Origin: Macrocystis pyrifera
Taxonomy: Eukaryota > Sar > Phaeophyceae > Laminariales > Laminariaceae
Length of the DNA stretch: 64,000 nucleotides
Assembly (NCBI GenBank): GCA_031763025.1
Contig: JASSKH010000025.1
Location: 7,846,798 to 7,910,797 of the forward strand
Direction: 5' to 3'
The translations under genes were made by a program, and so were the position numbers. Below the pieces are notes generated by a model. That model was not told the origin of the DNA. It did no database searches and saw nothing but the letters and a program-made list of their open reading frames with translations. Of the stretch, positions 35,001 through 47,034 are shown piece by piece; position 1 is the first letter of the stretch; every line of letters starts with the position of its first letter.

Positions 35001-36399
35001 ATAATCCTCGGACGCATAAGCAGGGAGACGTAGATTCACGTAGATTCGTCGTCCAAGAAGCGGGCAGCGCGTCCGCCAAAATTGTCGAGACAAACTGGAG
35101 CGCGGGAGATGAACTTCGTCACGGGCAGGAGGATGCCATCGTCGTGTGTGTAAATGCGTCTTTTACTGGCTAACGAGCGCACGTCGGACAACGGAGGCGA
35201 TTGTGAGGCGCCAGGTGGAGGCTTTAATCGTTGGGGACGACCGAGGGATTGCCAAGAAGAAAATACCGAATGACGACGTCGCAGACCGATTCAGCTCGTT
35301 GTTCACGTGGACAATCGGAGTGCGAGTATCGCTCGACAAATTCGAGGATTTCGATTTTGGCCGGTGAATGTATATGAGGGAGAGCGGCTGAGGCGCTGGC
35401 ACGCCAAGGAACATCTCGAAGGAGTGTACCAAGCAAAGGCGGGACGGGTGTGGCCGCATCGGTGATGGGACGAATCGGCACAGCCGGAACAAGGTCGACG
35501 GGGGGCCGGCGAGAACCCTCTGAGGGTGAGGTGGTCCGAGGCAGGCGCGGCGGACGCGCCGTGACGGTTGGTCGTGGGACGGTGGGTGGAGTAGGATGCG
35601 AACAAGCGAACTCATAGTCCACGGCAGCCATAGGCTTGCCAACAACGGCAGCTCGACGACGGCGGGCCCGACACGAAGTGAGCCCCGACGGAGGAAGGGA
35701 CGGCAGAGTCGTCTTTGAGGATGAAGGCAACAGAGGCGCAGCCGAGGGCACAACCGGGACTTGATCACGGTCGGTCCGGGCGACACCCGAGGCTGAATGA
35801 GGCACCCCAGAAGGACTCAGAGGACCTGAATCCGTTCGTTGCTCTACTGAGTCGTGCTGATTAGAGACAGTAGAGAGGAGTGTTTCCGATGCTGATTTAT
35901 CAAGAGCGACCGTGGATGAGACGGGGACCGCTACCGAGCAGAGTTCAGTGCGTTGCCGTCGTTGGGTGGCGAGGAAGGTTCGGAGGGAGTAGTGCGTTGG
36001 CCGAGGTTCCAGATGCAACAGGAACTGCCAGCAAAGAAGCGGCGAGAGAATCGCTGGCACACGTGTTGGCAGAAAGTGCCCAGTTAGCAGCACGGGCAAC
36101 GAATTCTCTAGATGGTGCATCGAGGTCGTCAACTCTCATTCGGTGTCCGTGTTGGCGAAATCACGGAAATCGTGTGGGGAGAGCGGGAGCCCAGCCACGC
36201 CGCCTGAGTCTGGATCGTAGGTCACCAGCCCACCCTAACCGACACGCACGGCGGAGGGTCCACCAAGGAGTAAACCGTGAGAGCGGATGAGAAAGACTCG
36301 TTCTTCGTCGGACGGAGTGATACAGCGGGAGTCGTCGCGGTTGCACTCCGTCGGAGGCAAGGGCAGGCGAGAGCGGACTTCGCATTGAACAGTCTTCGC

Positions 36400-36814
36400 G
36401 ATATTCCGGATTGTAGTTGTAGACAGTGATGAATCCTAGCCACTGCTGTATCTGCGGGTTGTGATCTGCTATCATGTTGAGGCTTTCGAGTGCCTTGTGG
36501 TCCGAAAGCAATCGGAATTTCATACCCTAAAGGTAACCGCGAAGTCGCTTGATACTCCAGACGATCCTTCCCGCTACCAGATCGAGCTGAGTCCAGAGCC
36601 TTTCGGACTCGATGGTAGCGCGACTGATGAACACGATGGGGCGAATGGTAAGGCCTTCCTGTTCTTGTTCGAGGGTTGCACCGAACCCGTCCACATTGGC
36701 GTCGCAGCATAGGAGGAAAGGGCGAGAGTTGTCGGTGACGGCGTCCCAGTTGCGGTAGACTAGGACCAGGGGCATGATCAACTCGGCCAGACGTTTCCGC
36801 ACGATGGCTTCCAT
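36400..36814 (-). pseudogene. Ty3/gypsy RNase H
   Basis: The minus-strand frame reads RPFLLCCDANVDGFGATLEQ, then ESERLWTQLDLVAGRIVWSI and, after a break, FRLLSDHKALESLNMIADHN and YNYNPEYR. The acidic residues of CDA and SDHKA correspond to the RNase H catalytic positions. A stop near 36526 (ahead of MKFRLLSDH) and a frame change separate the halves. Confidence 0.82.
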
Positions 36815-36849
36815 TGCTGGAGTATGGACGACCTTGACGCCTTTTTCCG

Positions 36850-37800
36850 AAGGGAAGAGATGGTCCGTACGCGCTTTGCCATATCACGCAATATTTGTTT
36901 GTAATAAGCAAGTGCGCCGAAAAGGGAGCAAACCTGTTTCAGGTGTTTCGTCCTGGCGATTTTCATTGGCGCTTCCACCTTTTGTACGTTCACCATGACG
37001 CCGGCGGGAACGATTGAGTGACCGAGGAAATCCGCATATGTGGCGCCGATGCTAGCCTTTGAAGGGGACAGCTTAAGGTTGTGCTTTGGCGATCGCAACA
37101 GCAACTTCGTCATATTGGCGAATTGAAGGGACGGATCGACGCCGAAGACGATGACGTCGTCGAGTTAGGCAACGACGCGGTCGAGGCCGTTTATGACCTG
37201 GTTGATGACATTGACGAGACACCCTGAAGCAGCCCGGCTTCCTTGAGACACAACCAGCCATTCGAAGAATCGCGCGGGTGTGCAGAAAGCAGTGAGAAGT
37301 AACATGTCCTTGTGCACTATTTCCTGATGAAAAGACGAGACGAAATCGAAGAGTGAGAAAGTTCGGCCGCAGCCTAGTTTGACGAGAACCTCATAGACGC
37401 GGAGAACGAGGAGCTGGCCAAGGATGCTAAGTTTATAGTGTGTTTTGTACTTCACCGTGATGCGGATGCCACCGGATTCCTTCGCTATGACAACCACTGG
37501 GCTCGCCATGGACATTTGGAGTGTTGGATGAGGCTGGCTCCGAGGGATTGGTCCAAGGTCGCTTCCACTTGCTTTGTGATCGGGGGAATGGTGCAGTAGG
37601 GCCGAGACGTGATAGGCGAGCTGTTTGTGGAAACGGTTAATTTGAAGGAGAGCAGGAAGCAGGAGAGAATATTGGTGGCGGACTTCGATAACACATCGGA
37701 GACTTCAGCCAGGACATCACCCCACTGGATGATGACGGGCGGCGTCCAACCGAGAGCGTGCAATATTAATTCGATTTCGCGCATATGCGATCGTAAGCGG
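36850..37800 (-). pseudogene. Ty3/gypsy reverse transcriptase, inactive
   Basis: Readable pieces are TPPVIIQWGDVLAEVSDVLS, VTSRPYxxxP-like lead-in at about 37600, SPVVVIAKESGGIRITVKYK, GCGRTFSLFDFVSSFHQE and VNVINQVINGLDRVVA. The catalytic YLDD box is reached in frame at 37165-37167, where the tyrosine codon has become TAA, followed by LDDVIVFG. The thumb/connection continues as KHNLKLSPSKASIGATYADF and LGHSIVPAG. With the active-site stop and other breaks this copy cannot make enzyme. Confidence 0.88.
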
Positions 37801-38299
37801 TTATATGTTAGTAGAAAGCTCGTGCGCTGGAAGGTGCTCAATCGTTCGAGAAGGGCAGATCGAGGAGAACGATTGGCAGGAAGAGTCGAAGAAGCCGCGG
37901 ATTCTTCGCGTCTCGGAGCTGTCTCGTCGCGTAGAGTGTGGACAAAGGCATCCAGGCACTGTGGCGTTGAGCGCTGGTCTACGTCCATGGAATGAGTGGA
38001 GACTGGGCCGGGGACTGAGGAGTGGTGGGCGTTAGTGTCGTAAGGACATAAAGACGAGGCCGGAGCATCGGACAAGGCAGGCTACAGGAGACGCTTATCA
38101 GCGGGCTAGAGGAGATGCTGAGCAAGGCACCTAGGTCCAGGTCAACGACGCCGGTCAATGGTATGAGCTGGTGGCCATTTCCCACAAAGCGTTCTTCCGC
38201 AGAAACATCAGTGGCCGCGCGCACCATGTTGATCGGGTAATAACCGGCAAGGGCAGCGGCACCGTGACTGCGAAACAAAATCGACACGACCAGTCGATG

Positions 38300-39830
38300 T
38301 TCGCGTAATAAGGTGATGCCGGTTTCACTCCCATAGAACAGGGGGGAGCTTTAAGGGTGAGCCGAAGAATACTGATCAACGCTGTTGCGCTCCGTATTCC
38401 TGGAAGCGATAGCTTGCGCTCGCCGAGAACCCGATCGTTCGTCGGGCAGGCAGCCAGCGTACGGTGCGACCGATCCTGGAGCCGCATCCAGCTGTAGTGT
38501 CCGATTAGACATCGGTAGACGCACACATGAACCCGATACCCTAATGCTCTAATACTTGAATACCTCTCCAGCATGGAATTCCCCAATCGGCGATGGATAT
38601 TATGTCTCGTGTTCCTGAGTACCTCCCTTTTTATTATACACGAGCATACCAATATCACCCCTTGTTCCTGTGCATGACAAGGTACGACATCGCAGCGTTG
38701 ATATATCGCAATATCATAACAAGCTTATATCAGACTGAGAAAATAGAAAAATCAGCATGCAAAACTACAACCTAGAATCAACACTTCAATCATTGAATCC
38801 GCAGTATCTCTGCTGGAAATACCTAAAACGTTCGAAATCCAATGACAGGTGAAAACGGCATTATTCTCGGATTTAGCCTGGTACAAAAGGCGTATTCCGC
38901 GGGATCGTGCCCAATATGTTCGTTCGTCCTGGAGAACGAAAGCATAAACCCTCCCTAAATGCCCTCGATTACCTGTAGATATTATTACCCAGTATGGGGC
39001 CTAGCTGAACCCGGGAATCTTTACCTTCACAGTACATGAACCGCAGAATTTCCATTCACGTGCTACCAGATTAATCACTTCAAGAATAGGTCAAATGCTG
39101 TTCGACAAACGTGTAACAAACGCACTGAACGGGTATTCACCAAAACCCAAAATAAACAATATCCAATCCGGACCGTGCGCGCCCCCTGGATTTTCACAGT
39201 CTCTTCAATCCTACTAGAGCAAAATCCTCTCCCTCTATTCCATACAAAATAGGTACAAAATAGGTACAAACCATGGAGAATATCACAGTAATCATGTCAA
39301 TCTAAACATATACAAAGGCAAGAAAATATAGTGATAGAGATCCCAAGGAACCTCGTTCCTCCGGCCAAAAGACTCATTTTATCCCCTACTCCCGCCAGGG
39401 TAATGCGGGATGGCATACATTCCGTTTCACATTAATTGTACTTGACGTCGAAACTACTTGAAGAATTTTTCATCGCGCTGAAATCGCTACTCTCGACGTA
39501 ATACAAGTCGACCAGGCGCACAATTCAAAACCACAAACAGTAAAATCATGCTTGCAGAATCGCAGGCTGCGACATTTCATTCAAAACCACCCCAATGCCT
39601 CAACTACTACTGCTGTTTCCTCCGCCACGATTGCCCCTTCTTGTGGTTTCATGAGTCGCCGCAGCTCAGGTCATCCAGCTTATCCTCCTCGGTGAAATCA
39701 GATATCGCCTCCGCAGCATTGACACGACACACACAAGGGATGGGGCCTGCAATCGAGCGACTAGGTCCGCATTGAGTATTTTCCTTTTGTCGTGCATTTA
39801 CAACTTGCAATCTCCTCCTCACGACTATAG
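38300..39830. other. No gene; possible LTR-derived remnant
   Basis: 39340-39420, read on the minus strand, carries TGGCGGGAGTAGGGG and GGAACGAGGTTCC, resembling blocks at 24455-24520 and 14018-14050. The rest holds short frames only. Confidence 0.45.
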
Positions 39831-39837
39831 TTCAACT

Positions 39838-41135
39838 TCCGGTACCGCGGTAATGAGATCGCAGTATCGAGAACTCGACACGGGATGTCCGTTGTGCATA
39901 CATGGTGGAGCTTGAAGGTTAGCAGCATCAGGAAAACGAGGAACATAGGCGGTGTACCTCGTCGTATTTCTGGGTCGTGGTGTTACTTGTATTGTGTCTT
40001 CGTGTGTAGTGCCAGGTAGGGCCCTTGGCCTGAGCTCTCATCGAGTCGGCCGCTTGACGCCTGCTCGTTGGTCGGATTGGTATAATATTACGTTGTACCT
40101 GGTATGAATGAACTACAATATGCTGTTGCCCCGACAGTCCAGTGGAGAATATCGCAATGAAATACTTGACACGATACGTTTTGTGTATGTAGTGAAGCAT
40201 ATATATGAAAATGCAGAGCTATCCAGCTCTTTATCACACGACAAGAGTTGTCACACCGTGGACGTTTGTTTGTCGATAAATCGACTGACCATCCAACAGA
40301 CACCCTGCTGCAGCTCTGAGCCGCATGTTGTCGCGTGTAGCATGTGGTGATATACACGTTTACGTTCATGTCGAGTCAAACTTGCCGTTCTTTCAATCAC
40401 CATGTTGCCTTTATGTTTTGAAACACGATGTCGCGGCTCTAATCTGCCGCGGGTTGCTCTATTTCATTATCTCCTCGCAGCACCTTCAACACTCCGTAAG
40501 GGGTTTTTCATTGGTTGTCGAGTTGCCGAACTATTGACGGGGCAGTAGGTCTATTGCTGGCGATTTTTGGAGATATTACGTTGTCGTGTCGAAGGCCTAT
40601 TGTTCCAACTATTTTCCTGTTGTTCTCCGTTCCTTAACCCCAGCGGTGACGGTAGTAGTCGGCTTCCTTACTTCAGCTTCCAGATATTCAATATAGCGAA
40701 CAACCTGGCCACACCTGAGGTACAGACAGAAAGGAAGCGCATCCTGGTGTGCCTCAGATTGGTCCTACGATCGATCGTGAACATTTTTCAGCGGTGGTTG
40801 ATCAAGTGGACCTCAAACCGACAGCAGGGCCATCACTTGAATCGCGTAGCGGTGGCCGACGTCATTCAGAGGAGAAATCCCTTTCCTCAATGTATCTCCC
40901 ATCCGTCTTGCCCCGCTGCGCACCACACCCAAATGTGACACAGCAGGCGCGCTTGGACGAAGATTAGTTCTGGCGAAATCTGACCCATACAAAAGGGGAA
41001 TGATGAAGCGATTCCCCTGGAGGAGGAGCAAGAACAATGGCTACCAGCTCCACGTGGGGGACGACGAGATGGAGATCTGTCTTGGAGAGAAGACTGTGTG
41101 GAGGGATACAACTGACGAGATGATGAGATGATGGG
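39838..41135 (+). pseudogene. Left tandem copy, 3' remnant (exons 4 and 6)
   Basis: Homologous to the 3' part of the 47.0-54.3 kb gene. Exon 4 survives as GGTACCGCGGTAATGAGATC onward near 39840, but its donor GTGAGTATGC has become GTTGTGCATA. Exon 6 starts after CGACAGCAG at about 40830 (GHHLNRVAVADVIQRR), then frameshifts and meets a stop. The end (SDPYKRGMMKRFPWRR-like, then TGTVWRDTTDEMM-like) is still readable. About 1 kb containing exon 5 is absent: sequence jumps from the match to 52.75 kb straight to the match to 53.77 kb. Exons 1-3 are not found upstream. Confidence 0.8.
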
Positions 41136-42536
41136 ATGAACCCATGTATATTTCAGAGTGTCGTGTACTATACGTGGTGTGTTGTGCATGGCACGGTACG
41201 GGGTGGGGAGGAGAGGTCCACCGCAGGCGAACGTGCAGCGGCTACATGTCGTAAAGGTGTTCGTAGAACATCGGATCCGATACCACAAATATTATAGTTT
41301 TGTTTAGAGCACTGAAGATCTACAATACGGTAGTGTCGAGTCTCTACTTCTCTCTTGGAAGGCAGGGTCTCACCGTCTAAAACTAGTTTGGGTGGCCTCG
41401 CCCCGAGAGATGACATATGAGGGGCAGGACTGTTCCGCTGGTCTATCAGCTCGCAAAGCGGTCCGCGTACCACGTCAGTCAGTTGATTCTCAAACGGCAT
41501 CGTCGGTAGCCCTGTGCTAACCGTACGGTACGCGTTTCCAGTACAAACGTAGATTGAAGCAAGTTGGTAGTTCCGGGTTGGCTTCCTATCTCTTTTGGAC
41601 CAGATATGTGTAGCTCACGACTGCACCTAGACTAAATACCTAAATTTTCAGGAGTCGGGCGGGGTTATTGTGATGAATAGTGGGGGCTGGCAGTGTGTTC
41701 ATTACGGTGTGCAAGATTAGTGTGCAATAGTACAGGGCAACCTCTTCAAGAGGCATGCTGTGATAGGGCACGTCTGCGGCGATATATCTTCTGAATGTGT
41801 GGCCTCATTAGCAAAGAGTAACTACCCAATACGCCATGCCTTGCCACATCGTTGTATACCTACCTTAAGCCATGAGAATATTAATCAGAACTTTATGCTT
41901 GAACGATTTTCCCACAAAGACGTTTTTTGAGTGAAGAGGTTTAGGATGTAAGGTAAAGAGTTCCTTAAGCAAGGAGTCTCAGAAACAATATATATCCCTA
42001 CCCTCTTACGGCTACCGTAGCACGCGTCTGAAGATCATCTCGGCCAACGTTGCCGTCAACTGCATCCATTGATGGCTCCACACTCGGTAGTGCACGGTAT
42101 TACCGCAGGCCGATCCTCGGCAGTGAATTCTTACTCGGGGTTGCCTACAGTAGTCACTCGTCCAATAATCACCTCAAATCGATCGTACCCCCTGTTGATG
42201 ACGGGCCCCCGCTTATGCTCTCCAACGCGCACGTCGCGGTCATCGAGTCAACCGAAGAACAGAACATTTGATGATCCACCACATACAAGCTTGTCCCCTT
42301 GTATCGCACGTAGCCCTTGCTTACACCTGTGGTTGTTGAGCGGGTTCGTACCGCACCAGTCTCCTGCTGTGCTTCCCTCCGCGCATCGCTCCACGGCTAT
42401 CGTTTCCCTCCGGAGAAGCAACGCCCAGCTGCAACGAGCTTGTCCCCTGCATCGTTCGCTCTTTCGTCGTGTCCGCCTATCTACCGGGACTACGAAAGCT
42501 ATCTCTAACATGCTGGCGGTTTTTTGTCTCACTCTC

Positions 42537-42601
42537 TGTCTGTCTGTCTGTCTGTCTGACTGCCTGTCTGTTCAGTCTGTCTGTATCTATGTCTGTATAT
42601 A

Positions 42602-42686
<85 letters not shown>

Positions 42687-42700
42687 GTCTGTATCTATGT
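42537..42700. repeat. (CTGT)n microsatellite, unit 1
   Basis: About 160 bp of CTGT repeats with a few interruptions. Open frames on both strands (Ser-Val-Cys-Leu; Arg-Gln-Thr-Asp) are artefacts of the repeat. Confidence 0.95.
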
Positions 42701-43387
42701 CTGTCTTCAGGTATGAATGTCTGTCCGTATGTGCTGATGAGGACGATGATGTTTTTCCAGTAGCTCACATCCCTGAAATCCTCCCTGTGGTCACCAAACA
42801 AGCTGTAACCAAACAGCATTTCGATCGGAAGAAACAAAGACGTACGAAATAGTGCGGAAGGCAGTACCAGTACCTAAAGGAAACGGTACTAATAAGCTGA
42901 GGTATACCATCCCGTATCCGGTGCAACCAAATAACATCAGGAACATATCCATGGTATTTTAAGTACACCCAAAAGAAAAGGAACAAATACACTCGAAGAG
43001 GGGTAAAAATGCTAAACAGGAGGAATGAAAGAAAGGAAGATAGAAAGGAAAAAAAATGAAATAAAACCGAAGCAAACATGCGCTCAGGGCGCCCGAAGAC
43101 AAGGTTGCAGTTTGCTGGTACGATCAGTCCTATGACGTGTCCAGCTGATGGGCCAATATAAGAACGCCACAAGAAGACCAGATGCAAGGCAATATCCCAA
43201 GAAACGAAAAACGAGCAGTCCTATGTCCAGCTGGTGCGTCAAGGACAACACAACAGACACTAAGAGGACAGAGACAGAGGGACCAAGGGGAGAAAAATGA
43301 AACGTCAAGAAAATCGGAGGGAAAAAGAAAAAGGAAAAATAGAAAAGGCACTCAACTATAGTGGTAAGGTGACGCAGCCGACGCAGG

Positions 43388-43427
43388 TGGGTTAGGGTTA
43401 GGGTTAGGGTTTGGGTTAGGTTAGGGT
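43388..43427. repeat. Interstitial telomere-type repeat (TTAGGG)
   Basis: About six tandem, slightly imperfect GGGTTA units: GGGTTAGGGTTAGGGTTAGG, then a GGGTTTGGG variant and GGTTAGGG. TTAGGG is, to my knowledge, the telomere motif reported for brown algae. An ACCCAAACCCTAACCC block recurs at about 48646-48662. Confidence 0.85.
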
Positions 43428-43520
43428 CCCATGGTATGCCATGGGGGTCCGTGGAAGGTTCCGTGGTATACCGTGGAAGATCCCGTGGAAGGTGGTGCCA
43501 CGGCATGCCACGGCATGTCG
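43428..43520. repeat. CCATGG/CCGTGG motif cluster, short
   Basis: CCATGG, CCATGGG, CCGTGG and GCCACGGCATGCCACGG recur about every 10 bp directly after the telomere-type repeat. The pattern is the same as in 47905-48870. Confidence 0.65.
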
Positions 43521-44254
43521 CGAAAAAAGACCATAATGTACATCCCCGCCTCGGGCTTCAGGCGTTCGTCGTTTTGCTATATGACCCTTCCCCTTAACGA
43601 AACAGCGTTTCATGTGTTGCTCTGCCGCTTCGTCAACCCGCCTGAACCGTTTGCCTAATTCGTCGCTGCTAGCGTCCACTGTTTCTCTCCGTTGGGCAAG
43701 TTAAACAGCGACAAGCCGTGGTCGGGACAACCCACCCAGTCCTGCGCTTGCCCTCCCAAGTAGCCCTTTCCCCTCTCCAGTTCCCCAAAACGTCACTCGT
43801 TTGTCCACCTGCCCGTTCGTATGGCCGTATGTCCGTCTGTAGGTATTTCTGTCTATCCACACGGAAGCACGATCCAATAGTCGATTGCGCTGCGGCGAGA
43901 TGGCAAGTCTTCAAGCAGCAGCACTAGAAGCAACCAGAAAAAAAGCAGAAAAAAAACAGAAGTATCAGCAGCAACAGAGGCGACAGCAGCCCAACCAGCA
44001 GTAGATAACAGCAGCAGTAGCAGTCGACAATCCCGAAGCATTCCCCGAGCCACCTACGAAACGCGAGCAGTCCTGCTTGCTTTGCATTTGGAAACACAAA
44101 CCGCGCATTCTAGTGGCCAATTACTAATTACATCCATTGTCTAAATCCCTGCCAGAGTCGGCTTGCTCTATCCAGAAGTTGGGTACGGAACGGGGATTAT
44201 TCCAGCGATAGAGCCAGTATGGGCGAGAGCCACAGTGTCCTATCCCCTAATTAT

Positions 44255-44910
44255 TGATCCTTCCATACGATGTACAACTCAACTCCAACCAACCCGGGAC
44301 TAAATCGGCACCCCACCGAGTCGACACCGTCCCACACCGAGTTGAAGCCCCAACGTCGTTGGACGATTGCTGGCTGGGGTTGGTGGAGCCAGCGCCACCC
44401 GACGGGCAGGATACGGTATCATCTCCATATAAGAACTACTTCCATACATCTACAACTCCAAACTGCCGGGTACGAAAATCGTTATCCCTGTGGAGATACC
44501 GCTCCGCACGATGTGGAAACCCCAACCCGACTGGTTCATCGCTGATTGGCTGGGATTCGTGGGGTCATCGCCACCCGGGGAGGACAATGTCCCCTCCACG
44601 CATCGCAACCCGTTCTATACATCTGCAACTCCCCTATACCGGGGACAAAAGCGGTCATATCTCAGATCGCCACCGCCCGGCACGATGTGGAAAACCCCAA
44701 TTCCACTGGATGATTTATGATGTGATTGGCTCGGGTTCGTGAGCCAGTGCCACCCAGGGAGGATACGGTCCCATACCCGGGTCCTATGTTCTCTAATATA
44801 TCTACAACTCTATCTAATCGGGGACAAAAACGGTGTGGTCCCCCAGGTCGACACCGCCCCGCACAGTGTGGAAACGTCAACTCCGGGTACACAATTACTG
44901 GCCAGGTTTC
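44255..44910. repeat. Roughly 170-180-bp tandem satellite, about four copies
   Basis: The anchor CATACATCTACAACTC (variants) recurs at about 44267, 44445, 44615 and 44797. Between anchors each unit has GGGACAAAAACGGT-like, CACCGCCCCGCAC...GTGTGGAAACCCCAA-like and GATTGGCTGGGATTCGTGG-like segments, in that order. The same satellite is at 56400-56890. Confidence 0.8.
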
Positions 44911-45339
44911 CAAAATCTGACGGTTCCCAACTATTGAAGGAAAGCAGGTTCAGGAAGTCCCTCGACACTGATCTACTGCACTAGACCTTATATGCATTGT
45001 GAAGTAGTAGTGTGTTCAGCATACTGTATATCACCCTCGAAAACGTTCGTTTAGCGAAGCCTCACTTTAAGCTTGTACACGACGTGCGTGTAGTAGGCAC
45101 AGCAGTGGGCGCAGTCGTTACGTACTGAACAACACCAAATACACCACCAGTAGTAGGAAATCTTAGGTGGTATACCTACGTACGTTCGGCAGTAGGCACA
45201 GTCGTAAACGCTGAAAGTACGCATGTACATCAACGTAGCAACGCAAGGCCAACGCCACAGGCTCAGCCGTGGTCGTACTGCTAGTAAAAATGACCCCCCT
45301 GGGGCAGCTTCCACGATATTACCGTAGGCCGAGGATGCA

Positions 45340-46550
45340 TGTTTTTCCTCGGAAAGCATTTTTCAACAGCGGATCCGATTTGGATGTAAGCCTTCTATTG
45401 GTCTACGGATCTATTCCGCCGCTCCATTGTTTTGGGGGTGGTGTTCGGAGCTAAGTTTCAGCTTTAAATATTTTTTTCCCAGGAATATGAGCAAACGCCA
45501 AACAGTGGGGATCCGCGGATGAGCGAGGAAACTCCTAAAATGAATATGTAGGCGAAAATCAAGCGAAATCAAACAAAAATTGTTCGAAATGTGCATACTG
45601 CTGTATGCGGCAGGCCTGTATCGCGAGACTGGTGGTATAGGGTGCACCTGCGACCGCATGCCCATGGTCTTACCCGGAGCCGGCATTTTTAATTGAATTG
45701 GCGACCTGCAAGTTGTTCTGTGTGATAGGTTGGCCTCCCACTGAGCTTAATAACTTGTTTAAATTGTGTACTCACTGCATTCGCGGGCAGCTATATTAGT
45801 GGTTGACTGCTGGGCTGAGGAGAGTGGCTACGTACACCCTTGTTACTTGTCTTTTGTGTATTTTGGCCTCAGCAGGACATACTCGTGTTCTACCGCACCC
45901 TCGCTTAATGAAAAGCGCGCGGTTGGTCAAGTTTTTTTGTGGTTGAACGATATTTACTTTCCAATCGATATCGACACTTTTCGTAGGCGTCGGGTTCATC
46001 ACCATGAGCGCTGTGTCGGATTCAAGAGCTCATTCGGACTCGTATGATACTAATAGTACTCCGTGCATCCGGTATACAATAGTTTATCGTTTCGAAATCG
46101 GTAACAGATTGCACAACTGCTTGCTGTGGGCAGGGCACAGCCTTGCTGCTGTGCTGCTGCGTGGGGGCGAGGGTAACAGCACACATAGAACAAGCAGGCA
46201 CGCCCAGAAAAGAGAGACAATTATTAAATAATACTTTGTAGTTGGATTTTCAATTTCCACAAACATCTTGAATACGGAAGCGGTTCCATTGTTTTATTTT
46301 CTGAAAGACACGAAGCATCAAAATTATCTACGCTGGGTCAGCCTGGTTGCGGGTTGATGTGATTTCGAAGCACAACAGATAGATGTCGTTCGTTGTGGTG
46401 CAACAGAGAAGCCGCGGACAATCTGCTCAATACTGTACCAAGGTACTACTGATACTACAGTGCCTGTATACATCACAATTTGCCTGTAACCAACAACACC
46501 AAGCAGGTGTTTTGTTGTTGTTGAAGCACAGAGGGTAGAACAATCATATA
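45340..46550. other. No recognised gene
   Basis: Upstream region of the middle tandem gene. Short frames only. Sequence similarity to unit 2 resumes at about 46560. Confidence 0.5.
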
Positions 46551-47034
46551 GACGCTACGATGATGACCAAAGGACTCAGTGAGCATTGCCATATTCAGTA
46601 CATCCAGCGGTGTGTGCCGTAGCGAACGAAGGGTACCCCATGATGTGCCCCTCGCTCTCCCTCTCTCTCCCTACCGTGTCGGCGGACATTTGTTGGCATC
46701 AAGAAATTGTATTTTGATAGGTGCTGTCCGTTTGCAGAGCTTCAAGACTCAAGAAATTGTTTCGAGAAGTTTATTGCCGGAAAAAAGGAGATCTTGACGT
46801 TTGTTTCGTGTATGCGGGTTTGATGTATGCGGTCCCCTTCTTTACGGCTGGATCTCATGCCGCCCCATGCGTCGTATTACCTCTGGGTGATTCGTGCCCA
46901 GCTTCCGTTGCTGCATAGCATTCTGCCCTTGCCCACACACACGCACGAGCTGCACTAGCCCACCTAGGATCAAGCACCCCTTTCCCTCCGAAGTCCTATC
47001 AAAGCGAGAGGCACCCTGTTCATCTTCTCTGGAG

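Larger units (their letters stand above)
33175..38290 (-). mobile_element. Decayed Ty3/gypsy retrotransposon polyprotein
   Basis: The minus strand carries, in order, a region upstream of pol (38290-37985), reverse transcriptase (about 37800-36850), RNase H (36814-36400), a proline-rich linker (36140-35250), integrase (35000-34170) and a long C-terminal domain (34130-33178). The order and the C-terminal region fit a Ty3/gypsy polyprotein family I know from stramenopiles. Many stops and frameshifts break it. I could not find paired LTRs. Confidence 0.85.
42740..44110. other. Unit-1-specific segment without a recognised gene
   Basis: It holds a TTAGGG run at 43388-43427, a CCATGG/CCGTGG cluster at 43428-43520 and CAG-like sequence at 43910-44035. 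The remaining frames have no family resemblance. Confidence 0.5.

Noticed and set aside
35224-36132. 302-codon minus-strand frame as a separate gene
   Set aside because: It is the proline-rich linker between RNase H and integrase of the same retroelement, flanked in order by those domains.
42537-42700. CRISPR-like array
   Set aside because: It is a 4-bp microsatellite; there are no spacers, and the window is eukaryotic.
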